From the NCBI RefSeq assembly GCF_003576645.1, contig NC_044924.1:20158876-20222875 (forward strand): a DNA stretch of 64,000 nt, in the 5' to 3' direction. The translations under genes and the position numbers were made by a program. The stretch is from Ipomoea triloba (taxonomy: Eukaryota > Streptophyta > Magnoliopsida > Solanales > Convolvulaceae). The first letter of the stretch is position 1; each line of letters begins with the position of its first letter. Below, one piece after another: positions 23,699 through 35,184 of this stretch. The notes beneath the pieces are model-generated. The model had not been told where the DNA came from, made no database searches, and saw only the letters and a program-made list of their open reading frames with translations.

Positions 23699-24741
23699 GA
23701 TGACGGGTGGGTCTGAGAACCAGAACCCGCCACATGCAAGTTTTTTGGAACCTCTGCCATCGCAATGTCACCATTGCCCCCTGTATGCCGCCGTAAGCCA
23801 CCTCCAGAGCCCTCACGACACCTCTTCGTCACAGCAGTAACCACGATTTCGGCCTCATGCCTTTCAACCGCATCCACGACTCCACCAGTAGCAGCCGTAG
23901 CACCTCCCGCTACCTCGTCCGATCGCGGAGACCCGCCGACCGGCACTAGCCAGCTGTCTCCTATCACCCTTGGTCCTCGGCGCTGCCCTGCCCGAAGGTC
24001 CGCACTATACAAATATTGCTCGACGGGAAGAGGAGAATCCCTTGCCTTTAAGCAAAATCGGTACGTGTGGCCCAACATACCACAAAAGAAGCAAAAACAA
24101 TGCAATCTCTCATACCTGAAAGTTACCCAACACCACGTTTTGTCGCGTTTGAGCAGCTTCATGCGTCTCTTGAGTGGCTTATCAACTGGCAATGCCACCC
24201 GGATTCGGTAAAAATCCAACCAAGCCGCCCCTGCAAACCTCTCATCCCCTTTAACATACTTGCCCAGGTAATTTCCAATCTGCTCAAGGATCACTGCTGA
24301 CGTATAACCCATGGGAACTCCATGCAACTGTACCCACATATCGGTCGTGTTAAGCTTCATGTCTCCAGGCAAGACGCCGTCGTCAACTTGTCTACAAACC
24401 AGGGTACTATTATCAAACGCCCATGGCCCCTCATCCAACACATACTGCATATCAGTAACATGGAAGAAGACGAACATGAATAAATTCGGCTAAAGTTCCG
24501 TGATCTGAACACCCTTGACTGGTTTCCAAACCGATGCGAGAACCTGCCTCATGTATTCGAGCTTTACCATCTTCTCCGTCAAGAAACGCCCAACAAATGG
24601 CCAGGTAGAAACGACCTCAGCACCAGCATCCAACTCGGTCGGTGACATCGGCGCAAAAGCCTCATCTTCGTCCTCCAACACCATATCCGCCCACCGAGTC
24701 ATGAGAGCAGCAACCCCATTCGCTGGCACTGAAGACCCCAT
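23695..24741 (-). pseudogene. LINE 1 ORF1 (DUF4283 / zinc knuckle protein)
   Basis: Chosen start is ATG 24741-24739 (MGSSVPANGVAALMTRW). A DUF4283-type RNA-binding region (WPFVGRFLTEKMVKLEYMRQ, then GPWAFDNSTLVCRQ and MWVQLHGVPMGY) is followed by a CCHC knuckle, CFFCGMLGHTYRFC. A basic C-terminal tail ends at TGA 23697-23695. One TAG at 24490-24492 interrupts it. ORF1 proteins bind element RNA. The stop overlaps the ORF2 start as ATGA. Confidence 0.85.
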
Positions 24742-24958
24742 GCGGGACGATGAAACAGAGCAGTGGAACGAACAAAGCACACGTAACAAAACCGAAGCTA
24801 TAGAGAGTGAACAAACAGTAGCACCGGTGATTGCCCGGAGGAAAACAAAGAAACCGGAACGGTTGAAAATCCAAGGAAACCCTAGGAGAGAACCAAAACC
24901 CTAGACGGTGCTAGAGAGAGAATTTTATATTATTAGAACTATTAAACTTCTAAGAGTT

Positions 24959-24974
24959 ACTTACAAGAGTATTT
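24959..24974. repeat. LINE 1 target-site duplication, right copy
   Basis: ACTTACAAGAGTATTT, identical to 19604-19619. Confidence 0.9.
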
Positions 24975-26215
24975 AAAAACAAAAAAAAAATTATAAAATA
25001 TATATTGATATGACATTTTGTGTTAATCCATTCAAAAAATATGATCTTATTTTTAATAAGTTAATAGCAATACACTATACCAATATTTAGTATAACTTTT
25101 CATTAATCAAGCTTTGTTCATATAAAAATTGAGTGACATATATTTCAAAAGTTAGTTATATATATGAAGTTTGAATGTATGATATACAAATCTATTGGCG
25201 TATATATTAATTTGAGAAGGAATTTTGCTAAAACTATCAAATGACAAGTGATATTGCAACATGAGATTGGTTAAAAGATATGTGCAATCCTTCAATCCTT
25301 TTAACTTATCAATCTCTAATATCATTTTCGACCACATACAATCACCATGCTAGCTGTGCATTGACGATAGAATTAAAATTTATATTATTTTAAACAATTG
25401 AGTATTTCACCCAATATTATATTGTGTCATATTCTGAAATTTAAATATAAGGAGATTAACTCAAGATTTTTTATATAAAATTTCATGTTTATGCCTTTTT
25501 TTTTTTTTGAAAACTCATGTTTATGCCATTAAACTAAAAGATCCTTGACAAAGTGACATTTTATTTGTTTTCTAAAAAATTACGCCAAACACAAATACTG
25601 CTTATATATAATTCGGGAGAGCTATGCTCGACATGTAGTTTTAGTTGTAATTTTTTTTTTTTGTTTTTTTTAATCTGTAACGAGGGAAACATGTAGCTAG
25701 CTACTATTCAGAAGTGTACATACATTAAGTAGATCTCACTCATATGTAATAACCCACAAATCACACATGCATTTTTTTTTTTTATAATGAAGTACGGAGT
25801 AATAAATAGGGAAAATGGTCAAATACACCATCGAACTTTTGGTAAGAAGTTAATTAGGCCCTTGAACTTTTGAAAGTTACAATTAAATCCACAAACATGT
25901 TATTTTGGAGCAATTAAACCCACAAACCTATTGGTGACCTGTAATTGCAGGTTAATTAGAATTTCGATGACCCTCCAGTCAATTACCTAACTTGCCTAAA
26001 GTTCACCGGAGTTTGGCTGGAGGTTCGCCGGAAACTTAATTGACCTGCAATTACAGGTCACCACCAGGTTAGTGGTTTTAATTGCTCTAAAATAACATGT
26101 TATATAATTTTGTCTAAGTAAAGAGTTTTTATTTTAATATGTGAACACCAAACAATGATTTACAAAACTATAAAAGCCCTATTTTGAACAACATATGACT
26201 ATTTTTGAAGATTGA
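24975..26215. other. Intergenic AT-rich DNA
   Basis: No gene. It contains the fold-back at 25810-26110 and several T/A homopolymers. Otherwise nothing recognisable. Confidence 0.6.
25810..26110. mobile_element. Fold-back element (family B)
   Basis: ACATGTTATTTTGGAGCAAT with AAACCTATTGGTGACCTGTA near 25895-25945 is repeated in inverted orientation near 26030-26106. The core GACCTGTAATTGCAGGT is itself nearly palindromic. Related sequence with inverted ends lies at 35490-36080. Confidence 0.65.
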
Positions 26216-26219
26216 AAAG

Positions 26220-27390
26220 TATGAATAGAATTCATGACTTTTTACTTGCAATCAAACAAAGGGTGATCTTGAAACCAAGAAACACAACCAAACATAGAAT
26301 GTGTCTCCCTAGCAATTAAATGGGCAACACAGTTCGTTGATCGATTAGCAAAATAGAAACACAGACCAACTATGGAACCTGCGTAATCTTTAACATCATC
26401 AATAATCTTTAACATCATCAATAATCAAATCAAATCCCAACTCCCCCGTAGTCCCATGCAGAGCATAAAATACCTCTTAGGCATCAACCTCCGCGTCCAC
26501 ACAGGTTGCCTGTAACTTCTTCAGTTAGCTTAAAGCTTCCCGAACCCCTAACACCTCAGCTTCCCTAGTCGATGCTGCCACCAACCTCGACATAGCCTTG
26601 GCTGCTATAAAACAACCCGCTAAATCTCTTATAATCATGCCCACCCCCGCAAGACCACTCCTCGTCGCATAAGCAACATCTACATTTAGCTTCCACCTCC
26701 CCTCCACTGGCCGGCACCACCTCTGATGAGAATCCACACTGGCCGACGCCACCGTTTCTCCCATCCTATTGGCATTGCGCCACGCTTGCCAAACTATTTG
26801 AGCAAGAATGAGCACCCTCTCCATAACTACTGCCTCTACTCCCCGCCACAACACTTCATTTCTACACTACCACAAGCTCCAATAGAGTATGATCGCATAA
26901 CACTGGACGTCACCCTCTAAACACTCAAAAATGAATTTCATTCCCATGCAAAGCGAACTATACTCCCCACTAACTACCCCCCACGTCCGTCTTCTGCCAA
27001 CATTGTCGCGCCACCCTACAATGAAATAGTAAATGTAGCATCGTCTCCACACCCTCATGGCAGTCTAAAGGGCATTGCACCCGGCCTTCTACTATGAAGC
27101 ACGCCCCTGTCGTGGGAAAACATTGAATACAAACTTGCTAAACATTGTAAGCGCCACACTGTTGTCCAACCACACTACTCCTCCGCCCGTATCTCGCCAA
27201 TCAAAGCACGGTAGCAGCTTTTCACCGTGAACCTGCCTCAATGATCTTCAGGCCAGTAAAGAGTATCTCGACACTCTCTATGGCTCAAAGGAATACGTAA
27301 CCAGTTCAGCATCTCTTTCATCAAGAATATTGCGCTTTAAAGACCCATGCAACCAGCGACTCAGGATACTTTATTAGTCGCCATGACGGA
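26220..27390 (-). pseudogene. LINE relic, RNase H and zinc-finger end only
   Basis: Minus-strand peptides WKLNVDVAYATRSGLAGVGM, IRDLAGCFIAAKAMSRL and STREAEVLGVREALS (26525-26710) match the RNase H of plant LINEs. Upstream (26870-27390) decayed frames read like the zf-RVT region. No RT or endonuclease remains, so this is a 5'-truncated or eroded insertion unrelated by position to LINE 1. Confidence 0.7.
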
Positions 27391-27460
27391 TTTTTGCAAT
27401 AGTGCATGCTTTTAATGTAAAGAAACATCACCCATTCTGTCTAATTAGTTCTGTTTGTAT

Positions 27461-28183
27461 AACATATTCAGTTTTATTTTACTTATTTATATATTTACTT
27501 ATTTTTCAAATTTGATTTAGGTACATAGTTTACGTTCATAAGCACAAAATTTCACAACACAAGACACATAAATTAATAATATAAGACAAAATTACTAATT
27601 TATTTCAGTACAAAATTTATATCTTAAAGTACAAATTTTTATAATACAAGACACAAAAACTCACAACATAAGACACATATACATGCACCAGAGTCCACAG
27701 TGTACTGTGAACCCTAGTCCATGGTATAAGGGTTGACTTAACCCCTGTAATATTAACCATTTTGGAAAACTGAAAAAAAAAAAAATATTTTATCTTACCC
27801 CCGCCCTGCTGTTTCTTTTCATTAAAAGCGCAAAACATATTCAGTTTTATTTTACTTATTTATATATTTACTTATTTTTCAAATTTGATTTAGGTACATA
27901 GTTTATGTTCATAGGCACAGAATTTCACAACACAAGATATATAAATTAATAATATAAGACAAAATTACTAATTTATTTCAGGTACAAAATTTATATCTTA
28001 AAGTACAAAATTTTATAATACAAGACACAGAAACTTACAACATAAGACACATATACATACACCAGAGTCCACAGTGTAGTGTGAACCCTGGTCCATAGTA
28101 TAAGGGTTGACTTAACCACTGTTATATTAACCGTTTTGGAAAACTGAAAAAAAAAAAAAAAAAAGAAGAATATTTTATCTTAC
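27461..28183. repeat. Tandem duplication of about 340 bp
   Basis: 27461-27798 and 27834-28183 share more than 90% of bases (both start AACATATTCAGTTTTATTTT and end TATTTTATCTTAC), separated by 36 unique bases. Each unit holds CACCAGAGTCCACAGTGTA and GGTTGACTTAACC and an A-run of different length. Non-coding. Confidence 0.9.
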
Positions 28184-29015
28184 TTTTGTTTAATCAACAT
28201 AGTTATACAAGATTACAAGTCGCGTGATGGAAGTATAAATAATTTTTTTTAAAGAGTTTTTTTAAAACAAAAAAGTCCACATCTATCATTTGAATGTTTG
28301 TTCCTGGTAAAATTATTCGTCTTATGAAATTAGTCGATAAAGGACCACAAGTAAGTAAATCAACTTACCGACCTATGTTACTTATAGTTGACCGACTCAA
28401 ACAAAGAACACAAATTAATAACTGCATAGAGAATTAAATTTGAAAAATTATGATTAACTATCGTACATTCTCGACTTTATTTGTTTTGCTAAAAATTTTT
28501 AAATTTAAAGTAAAACTAAATGCCCAAAATTTACCACGACCAATAATTAAAATAAGAGTTGATTATTTTCAAAATTAAATAATGCCAATTCATGTAAAAA
28601 AAGAATAAATAAAGAAAAATAATTATAGTCATAGGTAGGCGTAAGTGCAATATAGAAATGAGCCCACATGTTTAAAGAAAAGTTGGGCAGTCCCTCCAAC
28701 TCCCACACTGATGTAATGTGCAATTAAATACTTGATGAAAATGACAAGATGCTGATCCCCCCTTTGTCTATTCTCTATTTGTACACTCATCATCGTCTTT
28801 TCTTTCTCAATCACAACATGTATTTAAAAGCATACAACCAATTTGTTTTTATTCAATCAAAATTCAATATAATATAATATACTCACTAAATTAATTTCTA
28901 CACAAAATTTAATAACACCACGTTACATTTATTCAAACAATATATGCATGAAGTCAATTTCGAATTTAATTAATATCTTATATCAGAGTGAGAACCAATA
29001 TGATTAATTCATTAA
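28184..29015. other. Intergenic AT-rich DNA, nothing recognisable
   Basis: Long A/T stretches with only short ORFs. No domain, RNA or repeat could be supported. Confidence 0.5.
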
Positions 29016-29050
29016 CTAGTGTTTTACCCGAGCGATGCATGAAATTTTTT
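29016..29050 (-). mobile_element. Helitron-like 3' terminus on the minus strand
   Basis: Read on the minus strand, ATGCATCGCTCGGG is followed by TAAAACACTAG and T, resembling the Helitron end at 10973-11000 but with exact CTAG-T. The stem is eroded. The AT-rich DNA to its right (29050-30900, no ORFs) may be a non-autonomous Helitron body; the other end was not found. Confidence 0.4.
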
Positions 29051-30917
29051 TTGTTATTATGATTTTTAAATAAAAAATTTTTAAAATGAAAATATATTAA
29101 AATGTACAATATAATAATATAGTTGGACTTTCATATATTTGGTCAAGTATCTATTATCATAGCATATAAAATTAAAATTAAAAATTTGTATGGTTAATAT
29201 AATCTCTAATCATGTACATATTTAGATAAATTTATAGAGAAAATTTACATAATTAAATTGAATTATTTCTAATCGTATTTCATATATATTATAATTCTAA
29301 CAATATAAATAATAACTAAGAAATTTATACTTTGTAATTTTAAAAAATAATTTTAAATTTTATATATGTGATTTTAATAATAATTAGATGCATTTTCTTA
29401 TATGATTGTGTAATACAGTGTATATACAAATAATATTTATTAATATGTATATATGCAAATTCTATAATATAATTTCTGTAATTACAATTTATATTGATAT
29501 ATTATAATTAAAATAATTTAATTTAGAAATTAAAATATAGCATTTTATTTTTGTATAATTAATATAGTGCATAAGTATATGTATATATGCATTTTTAAAA
29601 ATATAAAAATATTTATGAACACACATTTTGTTAATTTTTAAATTTTTATTTTTAAATTTTATTTTGTATTTTATTAATTATAATTAAGAAAATTACATTT
29701 ACAATTAAAAAAAATTATTTTTAAATTTATATGGATTAATATAGTCCCTAACTATATTACATATTTAGACAAATTTTTTATATATTTTTTAATTTTTAAT
29801 TATGAGTATGAGTTTGGACATATTTTAAAATAATTTTTTTAATAAGTAAAAATTGTAGTAATTAACGTGTATAATTATTCCAGTAATCACAAATTTATAA
29901 AAAAAAATGTGTATATATTTTCATATTGTACAAAATACTATAAATATAATATATGTTTACATAAATGGATTAAAAGAGAAATCGATACTCTGTAATTTTT
30001 TTATTATATAGATATTGATAAATATTATTTATTTTTTTCCTTGCATGAAAAAGCATTATTATTTTAAAATTTTACATTGATATCAGAGTTTTGTCTTAGA
30101 ATATATTTTGGTAATATTTTAAACTTTGAGTAACACTTGTGTGAGACCGTCTCACGTATCTCAATTCGTAAGATGGGTCGGAATTTTGACCTCGTTTATT
30201 AGATCAACATTTGTAGATCTATGATATGTTTTTAACTAATTTATTGAAAGTTTATTTCTTTTAATTCTATTATATCTTGTTCTTCTTCATTTTAAATTGA
30301 TAGATCTCGAGATGATGCATCATTCTTAAATATGTGAATTTCAATTAATTTAATAATATTATATTTAAATGTGAGACATTTACCTAATAACATTATATTT
30401 TTTTCAAACTTCGCAAATGTAAGTTTGTTCAATTACTTCAATTTTTATATTAGTTTTTCTTCAATTATGTTATTAACGTAAATTAATTTGTTTTGGGCTC
30501 ATAATATTTAAATAATAACTATTATTTTAGATTTGTAAGTTTTTATAATTTATGGTATTTTATAAAATTTATTTACAGCATTTGTACTACAAAATTAAAC
30601 TTTTATATTAATGCAATAATACTTATATTTGTCATTAGTGGAATGCTAAAATCATAATAATGATCTATTTTTACATTTCACATTTTTAGACTTTGAAAAT
30701 CAAAATCATTTATGTCGGGAGAAATTTATATATAGTAATAATAATATTGTAGTTATTTTTAAAAGTTAGATGAAGTAAACAAATTGACATGCAACAAATT
30801 TTTTTTTTGGGTGAACTTTTGACGTGCAACAATGATTCAATATGTATATATGTATTATAGTTATTATTTTCTCTTTTTAGTAATATATATATATATATAT
30901 ATATGTATGTATACAGT
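29050..30917. other. Very AT-rich non-coding stretch
   Basis: No ORF. The only distinctive motif is TGAGACCGTCTCAC near 30142-30155, followed by AGATGGGTCGG, a palindromic phrase common in plant repeats. Possibly a non-autonomous Helitron body. Confidence 0.45.
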
Positions 30918-31474
30918 GTTGCAAAAATCGGCGCCTAGGCGCTAGGCGGCGCCCGACCGTGTCGAGGAAGGCCGAAATCGGCCTCCTCCGCGGCCGGGCG
31001 CCTAGCCGGCCGACTAGGCGGCGCCTAGGCCGCCTAGCCCGCCTGGCCGGGCGCCTGGGCCGCCTAGGCCGACCGGCTGTTTTTTTTTTTTTTGTTTAAA
31101 TTAAAAAAATTATAAATATGAAACATTTAAACTATTAATGTTATAGTGTATTAACTAATACTCTAATAGTCTAATAATAAGTAATAACTAATAAGTAATA
31201 ACTTAATAAAATAATACGTTATAATTAAATTAAACTAATAAGTAATGAACTAATGATTAATAAATAATAACTAATAAGTAATAACTTAATAAGTATTAAA
31301 TATTTAACTATTAAAGTGTAAAGGCTTACAATATTAAACACTTTACAATTATTAACTCTTAAAATATTTTTTTTTTAGTTTTTTTTAAAAATTAAAAAAA
31401 AAAAAAAAAAAACCTAGGCGCCGATTAATCGGCGCCTAGGCGGCCTAGGCGCTAGGCGCCTAGCGATTTTTGCA

Positions 31475-31476
<2 letters not shown>
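30918..31476. mobile_element. GC-capped terminal-inverted-repeat element
   Basis: Ends GTTGCAAAAATCGGCGCCTA and its inverted counterpart GCGCCTAGCGATTTTTGCAAC face each other across 559 bp. The left cap (30930-31078) is about 150 bases of extremely GC-rich CTAGGCG/GCCTAGGC repeats; the right cap (31412-31463) is shorter. The interior (31079-31411) is almost only A and T, with repeated AATAAGTAATAACT-like words. Non-coding. The flanking bases are microsatellite, so no TSD could be fixed. Confidence 0.7.
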
Positions 31477-31559
<83 letters not shown>

Positions 31560-31560
31560 G

Positions 31561-31591
<31 letters not shown>

Positions 31592-31795
31592 GAATCAAAT
31601 TAAATTATTTTAATTTTAAAAAATTTTAATTAAAATTCAAAAAATAAAACTAATGAAATTAAAAATATCTATAATACAAAAATACTGAATTGAATAGAAG
31701 ATTTTAATTTTATCTTATTAGAATAAATTAAATTTGACATATCTATTTTTATTTTGACATATCAAAAAATAAATCTAATGAAATTAAAAATATCT

Positions 31796-31850
<55 letters not shown>

Positions 31851-31870
31851 CTCATTCTTCATCCCATTTG
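31477..31870. repeat. (TA)n and (ATGT)n microsatellites
   Basis: (TA)n at 31479-31548 continues as ATGT-rich repeats to about 31592. A second (TA)n tract lies at 31800-31848. Between them are AT-rich words such as AAATCTAATGAAATTAAAAA repeated near 31640-31675 and 31767-31795. Confidence 0.9.
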
Positions 31871-32075
31871 GGATGATTCCTTCTTCTTCCTCTTATTAAG
31901 ATCTACCTAGAAATGCCAAATTTCGTACCAAATCAACTTCAACCCTAAATAAATAAATACAAAATAATAAATATTTCGGGTAGAAGATTTACATTTCTGT
32001 GTAGATCTTAATAAGGGGAAGAAGAATGAATATCCCAAATGGGATGAAGGATGGGAAATTACTATTAGGACCCTA
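31860..32075. repeat. Inverted repeat around 31860-32075
   Basis: CATCCCATTTGGGATGATTC with TTATTAAGATCTACC (31860-31910) faces GTAGATCTTAATAAG with CCCAAATGGGATGAAGGAT (31998-32054), giving arms of about 50 bp. Non-coding fold-back; the boundary with the flanking (TA)n is unclear. Confidence 0.6.
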
Positions 32076-32325
32076 TTTCTAACCGTCTACTAACAGAATT
32101 TTTAGCAAAGAACTAAATTGGGTAAAACCATCAAAGTCGAGGACTAAATTTATCGCAAAAAGTCATTTAGGACTAAATTGAGTAAAACCACCATAGTCGG
32201 GGACTATATTGGGTATTAACTCTTTTTAATTTTGTTAATCATGGACGTTGATTTAAGTAAGATCAATGACTCAGATTTAATCGCACAACCGCACGAGAAC
32301 TAAATTATATATATATATATATATG

Positions 32326-32622
32326 AAAAATTGTAATTTATGTCCCACCATAATATGTCAATTATCAATGTCACCCCTGAATTATTAGTGGTGTAAATGT
32401 TACTCCTCAATTTTCAAAATGGTACATATATTCCCCTCTCATACCGTACGGGATGGGCAATATATGTACCGTTTTGAAAATTGAGGGGCAACATTTACAC
32501 TTGGGAGGGATAATATATGTATCGTTTTAAAAATTGAGGGGCAACATTTACACCACTAATAATTCAGGAGTGACATTGATAATTGACATATTATGAAGGG
32601 GCATAAATTACAATTTTCCATA
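32326..32622. mobile_element. Long-armed fold-back element (hairpin)
   Basis: Arms of about 105 bp: the left begins AAAAATTGTAATTTATG and includes CAATTATCAATGTCACCCCT; the right is its near-perfect reverse complement ending CATAAATTACAATTTTCC. An extra copy of part of the right arm (GAAAATTGAGGGGCAACATT, near 32474) lies inside the loop. A transcript would form a long duplex. Non-coding. Confidence 0.75.
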
Positions 32623-32859
32623 TTATATTAAAATGATTAATTACTAACTCAGCTTTTAAATTTATTTTAAGAAGATTTAAATTATTATGTTTATTATATA
32701 TATAGTTCGGGTGAGAACCACCTTTTATCTGAGAACTTGTGAACTAATTTAAACCATTGAGATCAGGGATTGGATGGATGAGATGTATTTGTGCATTTGC
32801 TAAAATTAAAGAACAAATTTACGTTGTAAATGCTAGAAATAAATTAGGAAGGATAGTTT

Positions 32860-33085
32860 GGTCAGTCAACGGGCTCCCCAACGGGTTCAATAGACTCGTT
32901 TGACCAACGGTTGGCAACGGGTCTATTAAATCCATTGACGGGTTTAATAGTCCCGTTAGTAATGTCATTGGACCAACGGTTTTGTTCAACGAGTTTATTG
33001 AACCCATTGACAGGTTCAATTGTCCTGTTTAGTAATGTCATTGGACTAACAGGTCTATTGAACCCGTTGATATGTCCATAACCAT
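32860..33085. repeat. Degenerate repeats of CAACGGGTTCAATAG
   Basis: About nine variants of CAACGGGTTCAATAG / GGTCTATTGAACCCGTTG alternate with GTAATGTCATTGGAC. The two minus-strand ORFs here are repeat-driven and were not called. Confidence 0.6.
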
Positions 33086-34173
33086 TGCTTAGTATTTGAT
33101 TATTTGTTTGACACATGTCATGTATTCATATTAGTTTGGTCGTGCATTCCTACACAAAATGTTGTGCATTTTAATATCAATTGTTGTGCATAAATAACTT
33201 TTGATATGATTATTCGCTTAGCCCAGGTCGTGCATGTAGTGCATTCCTATACAGTATGTTTTGCATTTCTATACAAAATATTGTGCATTCTTATAACTCT
33301 CTAGTTGTGTATTCAAATACGTCGATGAAGCAAAATCCAGACAAGAAATAATAAAAATACTATAAATAAGGACCTACAAACAAGGAAATAAACATAAATA
33401 GTAACTAAAACAAAGAAAAACAAAATGAAAAACACAATAATACCCCCGCTCCAAACAAAAAAAAAAGAGAGAAAAAAAGAAGATAATAATAACCATCAGA
33501 TCATGCCATATCAGTAGTGTTGAATGGTTCGCAGGTTCTCATGTTAAGAGAAATTATCGAACCTATACACACACACATACACACATATATGTGTGTAACA
33601 CACACACACACACACACATGATTGCCTTCAAATGAGAACAGTGCGCCCAAGAGAGAACTGAGAACGCTTCGTAGCACGGCACATGTCCAGATGTAGTTGC
33701 AACTAAGGTTATAACTAGGTGCACTTAGGTGCATGAATGTTAACAAGGTAAATAACTTGCACTTGTAAGTGAAAATAGGTGCACAAGTGCATGTAAAATG
33801 TATTACGTGTGCAAGTAAAATGTACATTGAGCATCAATACTAAGTGCACCTAACGTTATAACTAGTTGCATCTAATTGTATAATTAGTCGCACCTAGGTG
33901 CACGAATGTTGACAAGATAAATTACTTGCACTTGTAAGTGAAAATAGGTGCACTTGTAAGTGATTTTACTTGCACTTTTTACTTGCAAATGTGCACCAAC
34001 TACTTGCATTTATAACACATTTACTTGCATCAAAGTTCAAGTTATTTACGAAAATGCCATTGCGTCGCTTTTTTTTTTTTTTAAATCACATTTGATTTGT
34101 TGATCTGGACACGTGGACGATTGTGGATAGTTTTTATTTCTCTCCTGGGCACCCATTCTCATTAGAGCGCGCC

Positions 34174-34180
<7 letters not shown>
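33086..34180. other. Intergenic repeats
   Basis: (CA)n lies at 33566-33619. 33711-33800 and 33850-33960 are two diverged copies of a segment containing GTTATAACTAG, TAGGTGCACGAATGTT and ACTTGCACTTGTAAGTGAAA. A G/T/A-rich stretch lies at 33150-33300. No gene supported. Confidence 0.65.
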
Positions 34181-34208
<28 letters not shown>

Positions 34209-34214
34209 TTATAT

Positions 34215-34643
34215 GACATCACTTGTTTAGGTAAGATCGTGAGATCATATCTTATGCATCCATGTAATAATTTAATGGTCTAGATTAATTTAAGATTCTA
34301 AGTTGAAGTGTGTGCGAACAATGATTAAGTGTGTGCGAACGGTGATTCAATGTGTGCAAACAGTGATTAAATGTGTGCGAAAGGTGATTAAATGTGTGCG
34401 AACGGAGTGGGTGTTTCAAACAATCTAGACCATTAAATTTTTTTAGATTGATGTACAAGATTTGGTCTCAAAATTTTTTAATGGTCTAGATTGATTAATA
34501 TTCCAAGTTGAAGTGTGTGCGAACGGTGATTAAATGTGTGCGAACGGAGTGTGTGTGTGTCAATCAATCTAGACCATTAAAAAATATTACATGGATGCAC
34601 AAGACCTGATCTCACGATCTTACCTAAACAAGTGATCTCATTG
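34215..34643. mobile_element. Fold-back element (family A) with about 75-bp arms
   Basis: Left arm (ATCACTTGTTTAGGTAAGAT ... AATGGTCTAGATT, 34218-34287) is the reverse complement of the right arm (34563-34637) with few mismatches. The loop holds a second, smaller inverted pair around GTCTAGATTG and 4-5 copies of GTGTGCGAACGGTGATTAAA. Flanked on both sides by (TA)n. A truncated relative is at 18845-19087. Confidence 0.75.
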
Positions 34644-34651
34644 GAACCCTA

Positions 34652-34703
<52 letters not shown>

Positions 34704-34719
34704 TATTGTGTGGTGGCTT

Positions 34720-35022
34720 TAGGTGCATAATTTTCTTTTTAAGGTGCATGATTTTCTTTCTTAAGGTGCATGATTTACCTTATCTTAAGGTGCATTTTTC
34801 CTTCTTAAGGTGCGTGATATGTATGCTTAAGGTGCATGAGTTGTTGAAACTTAAGGTGTGTCATTTTAAAACCTTAGGTGCGTGGTTTGTGTACTTAAGG
34901 TGCGCAGTGTATTCTCAACTGAAGGTGCACCATTTAAAAATTTTAGGTGCGCAATTTATGTTTTTAGCTTAAGGTGCGTGATTTGAATACTTAAGGTGTG
35001 TCGTTTTAATGTTTAAGGTGAG
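34720..35022 (+). repeat. Minisatellite with unit like CTTAAGGTGCATGATTT
   Basis: About twelve units of 22-28 bp, each centred on TAAGGTGCRTG, with variable T-rich tails. The 90-aa plus-strand ORF over it (34700-34972) only reflects the repeat. Confidence 0.8.
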
Positions 35023-35069
35023 TACCACACAATCGCACGGGAAGATATAACCGCACCTGAAGCCTTCCC

Positions 35070-35095
35070 TATATATATATATGTGTGTGTGTACA

Positions 35096-35179
<84 letters not shown>

Positions 35180-35184
35180 TGTAT
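35070..35184. repeat. Compound microsatellite (TA)(TG)(CA)(TA)(GTAT)
   Basis: Successive (TA), (TG), (CA)n of about 20 units, (TA), and (GTAT)n tracts. Confidence 0.95.

Larger units (their letters stand above)
19620..24958 (-). mobile_element. LINE 1: full-length, inactive non-LTR retrotransposon
   Basis: Exactly bounded by a 16-bp TSD (19604-19619 and 24959-24974). On the minus strand it has a 5' UTR, ORF1 (DUF4283 plus CCHC), ORF2 (endonuclease, RT, zinc finger, RNase H) and a short A-rich 3' tail seen as T-run 19619-19626. The domain order fits the plant L1-type with a C-terminal RNase H. About eight in-frame TAG codons, one TGA and two or three frameshifts disable it. Confidence 0.93.

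Noticed and set aside
32819..33116. Minus-strand ORFs with NPSMDLIDPL-like repeats
   Set aside because: They follow the CAACGGGTTCAATAG repeat and have no start context or homologous domain.
34700..34972. 90-aa plus-strand ORF
   Set aside because: Its periodic Leu-Lys-Val-His pattern comes from the TAAGGTGCATG minisatellite.
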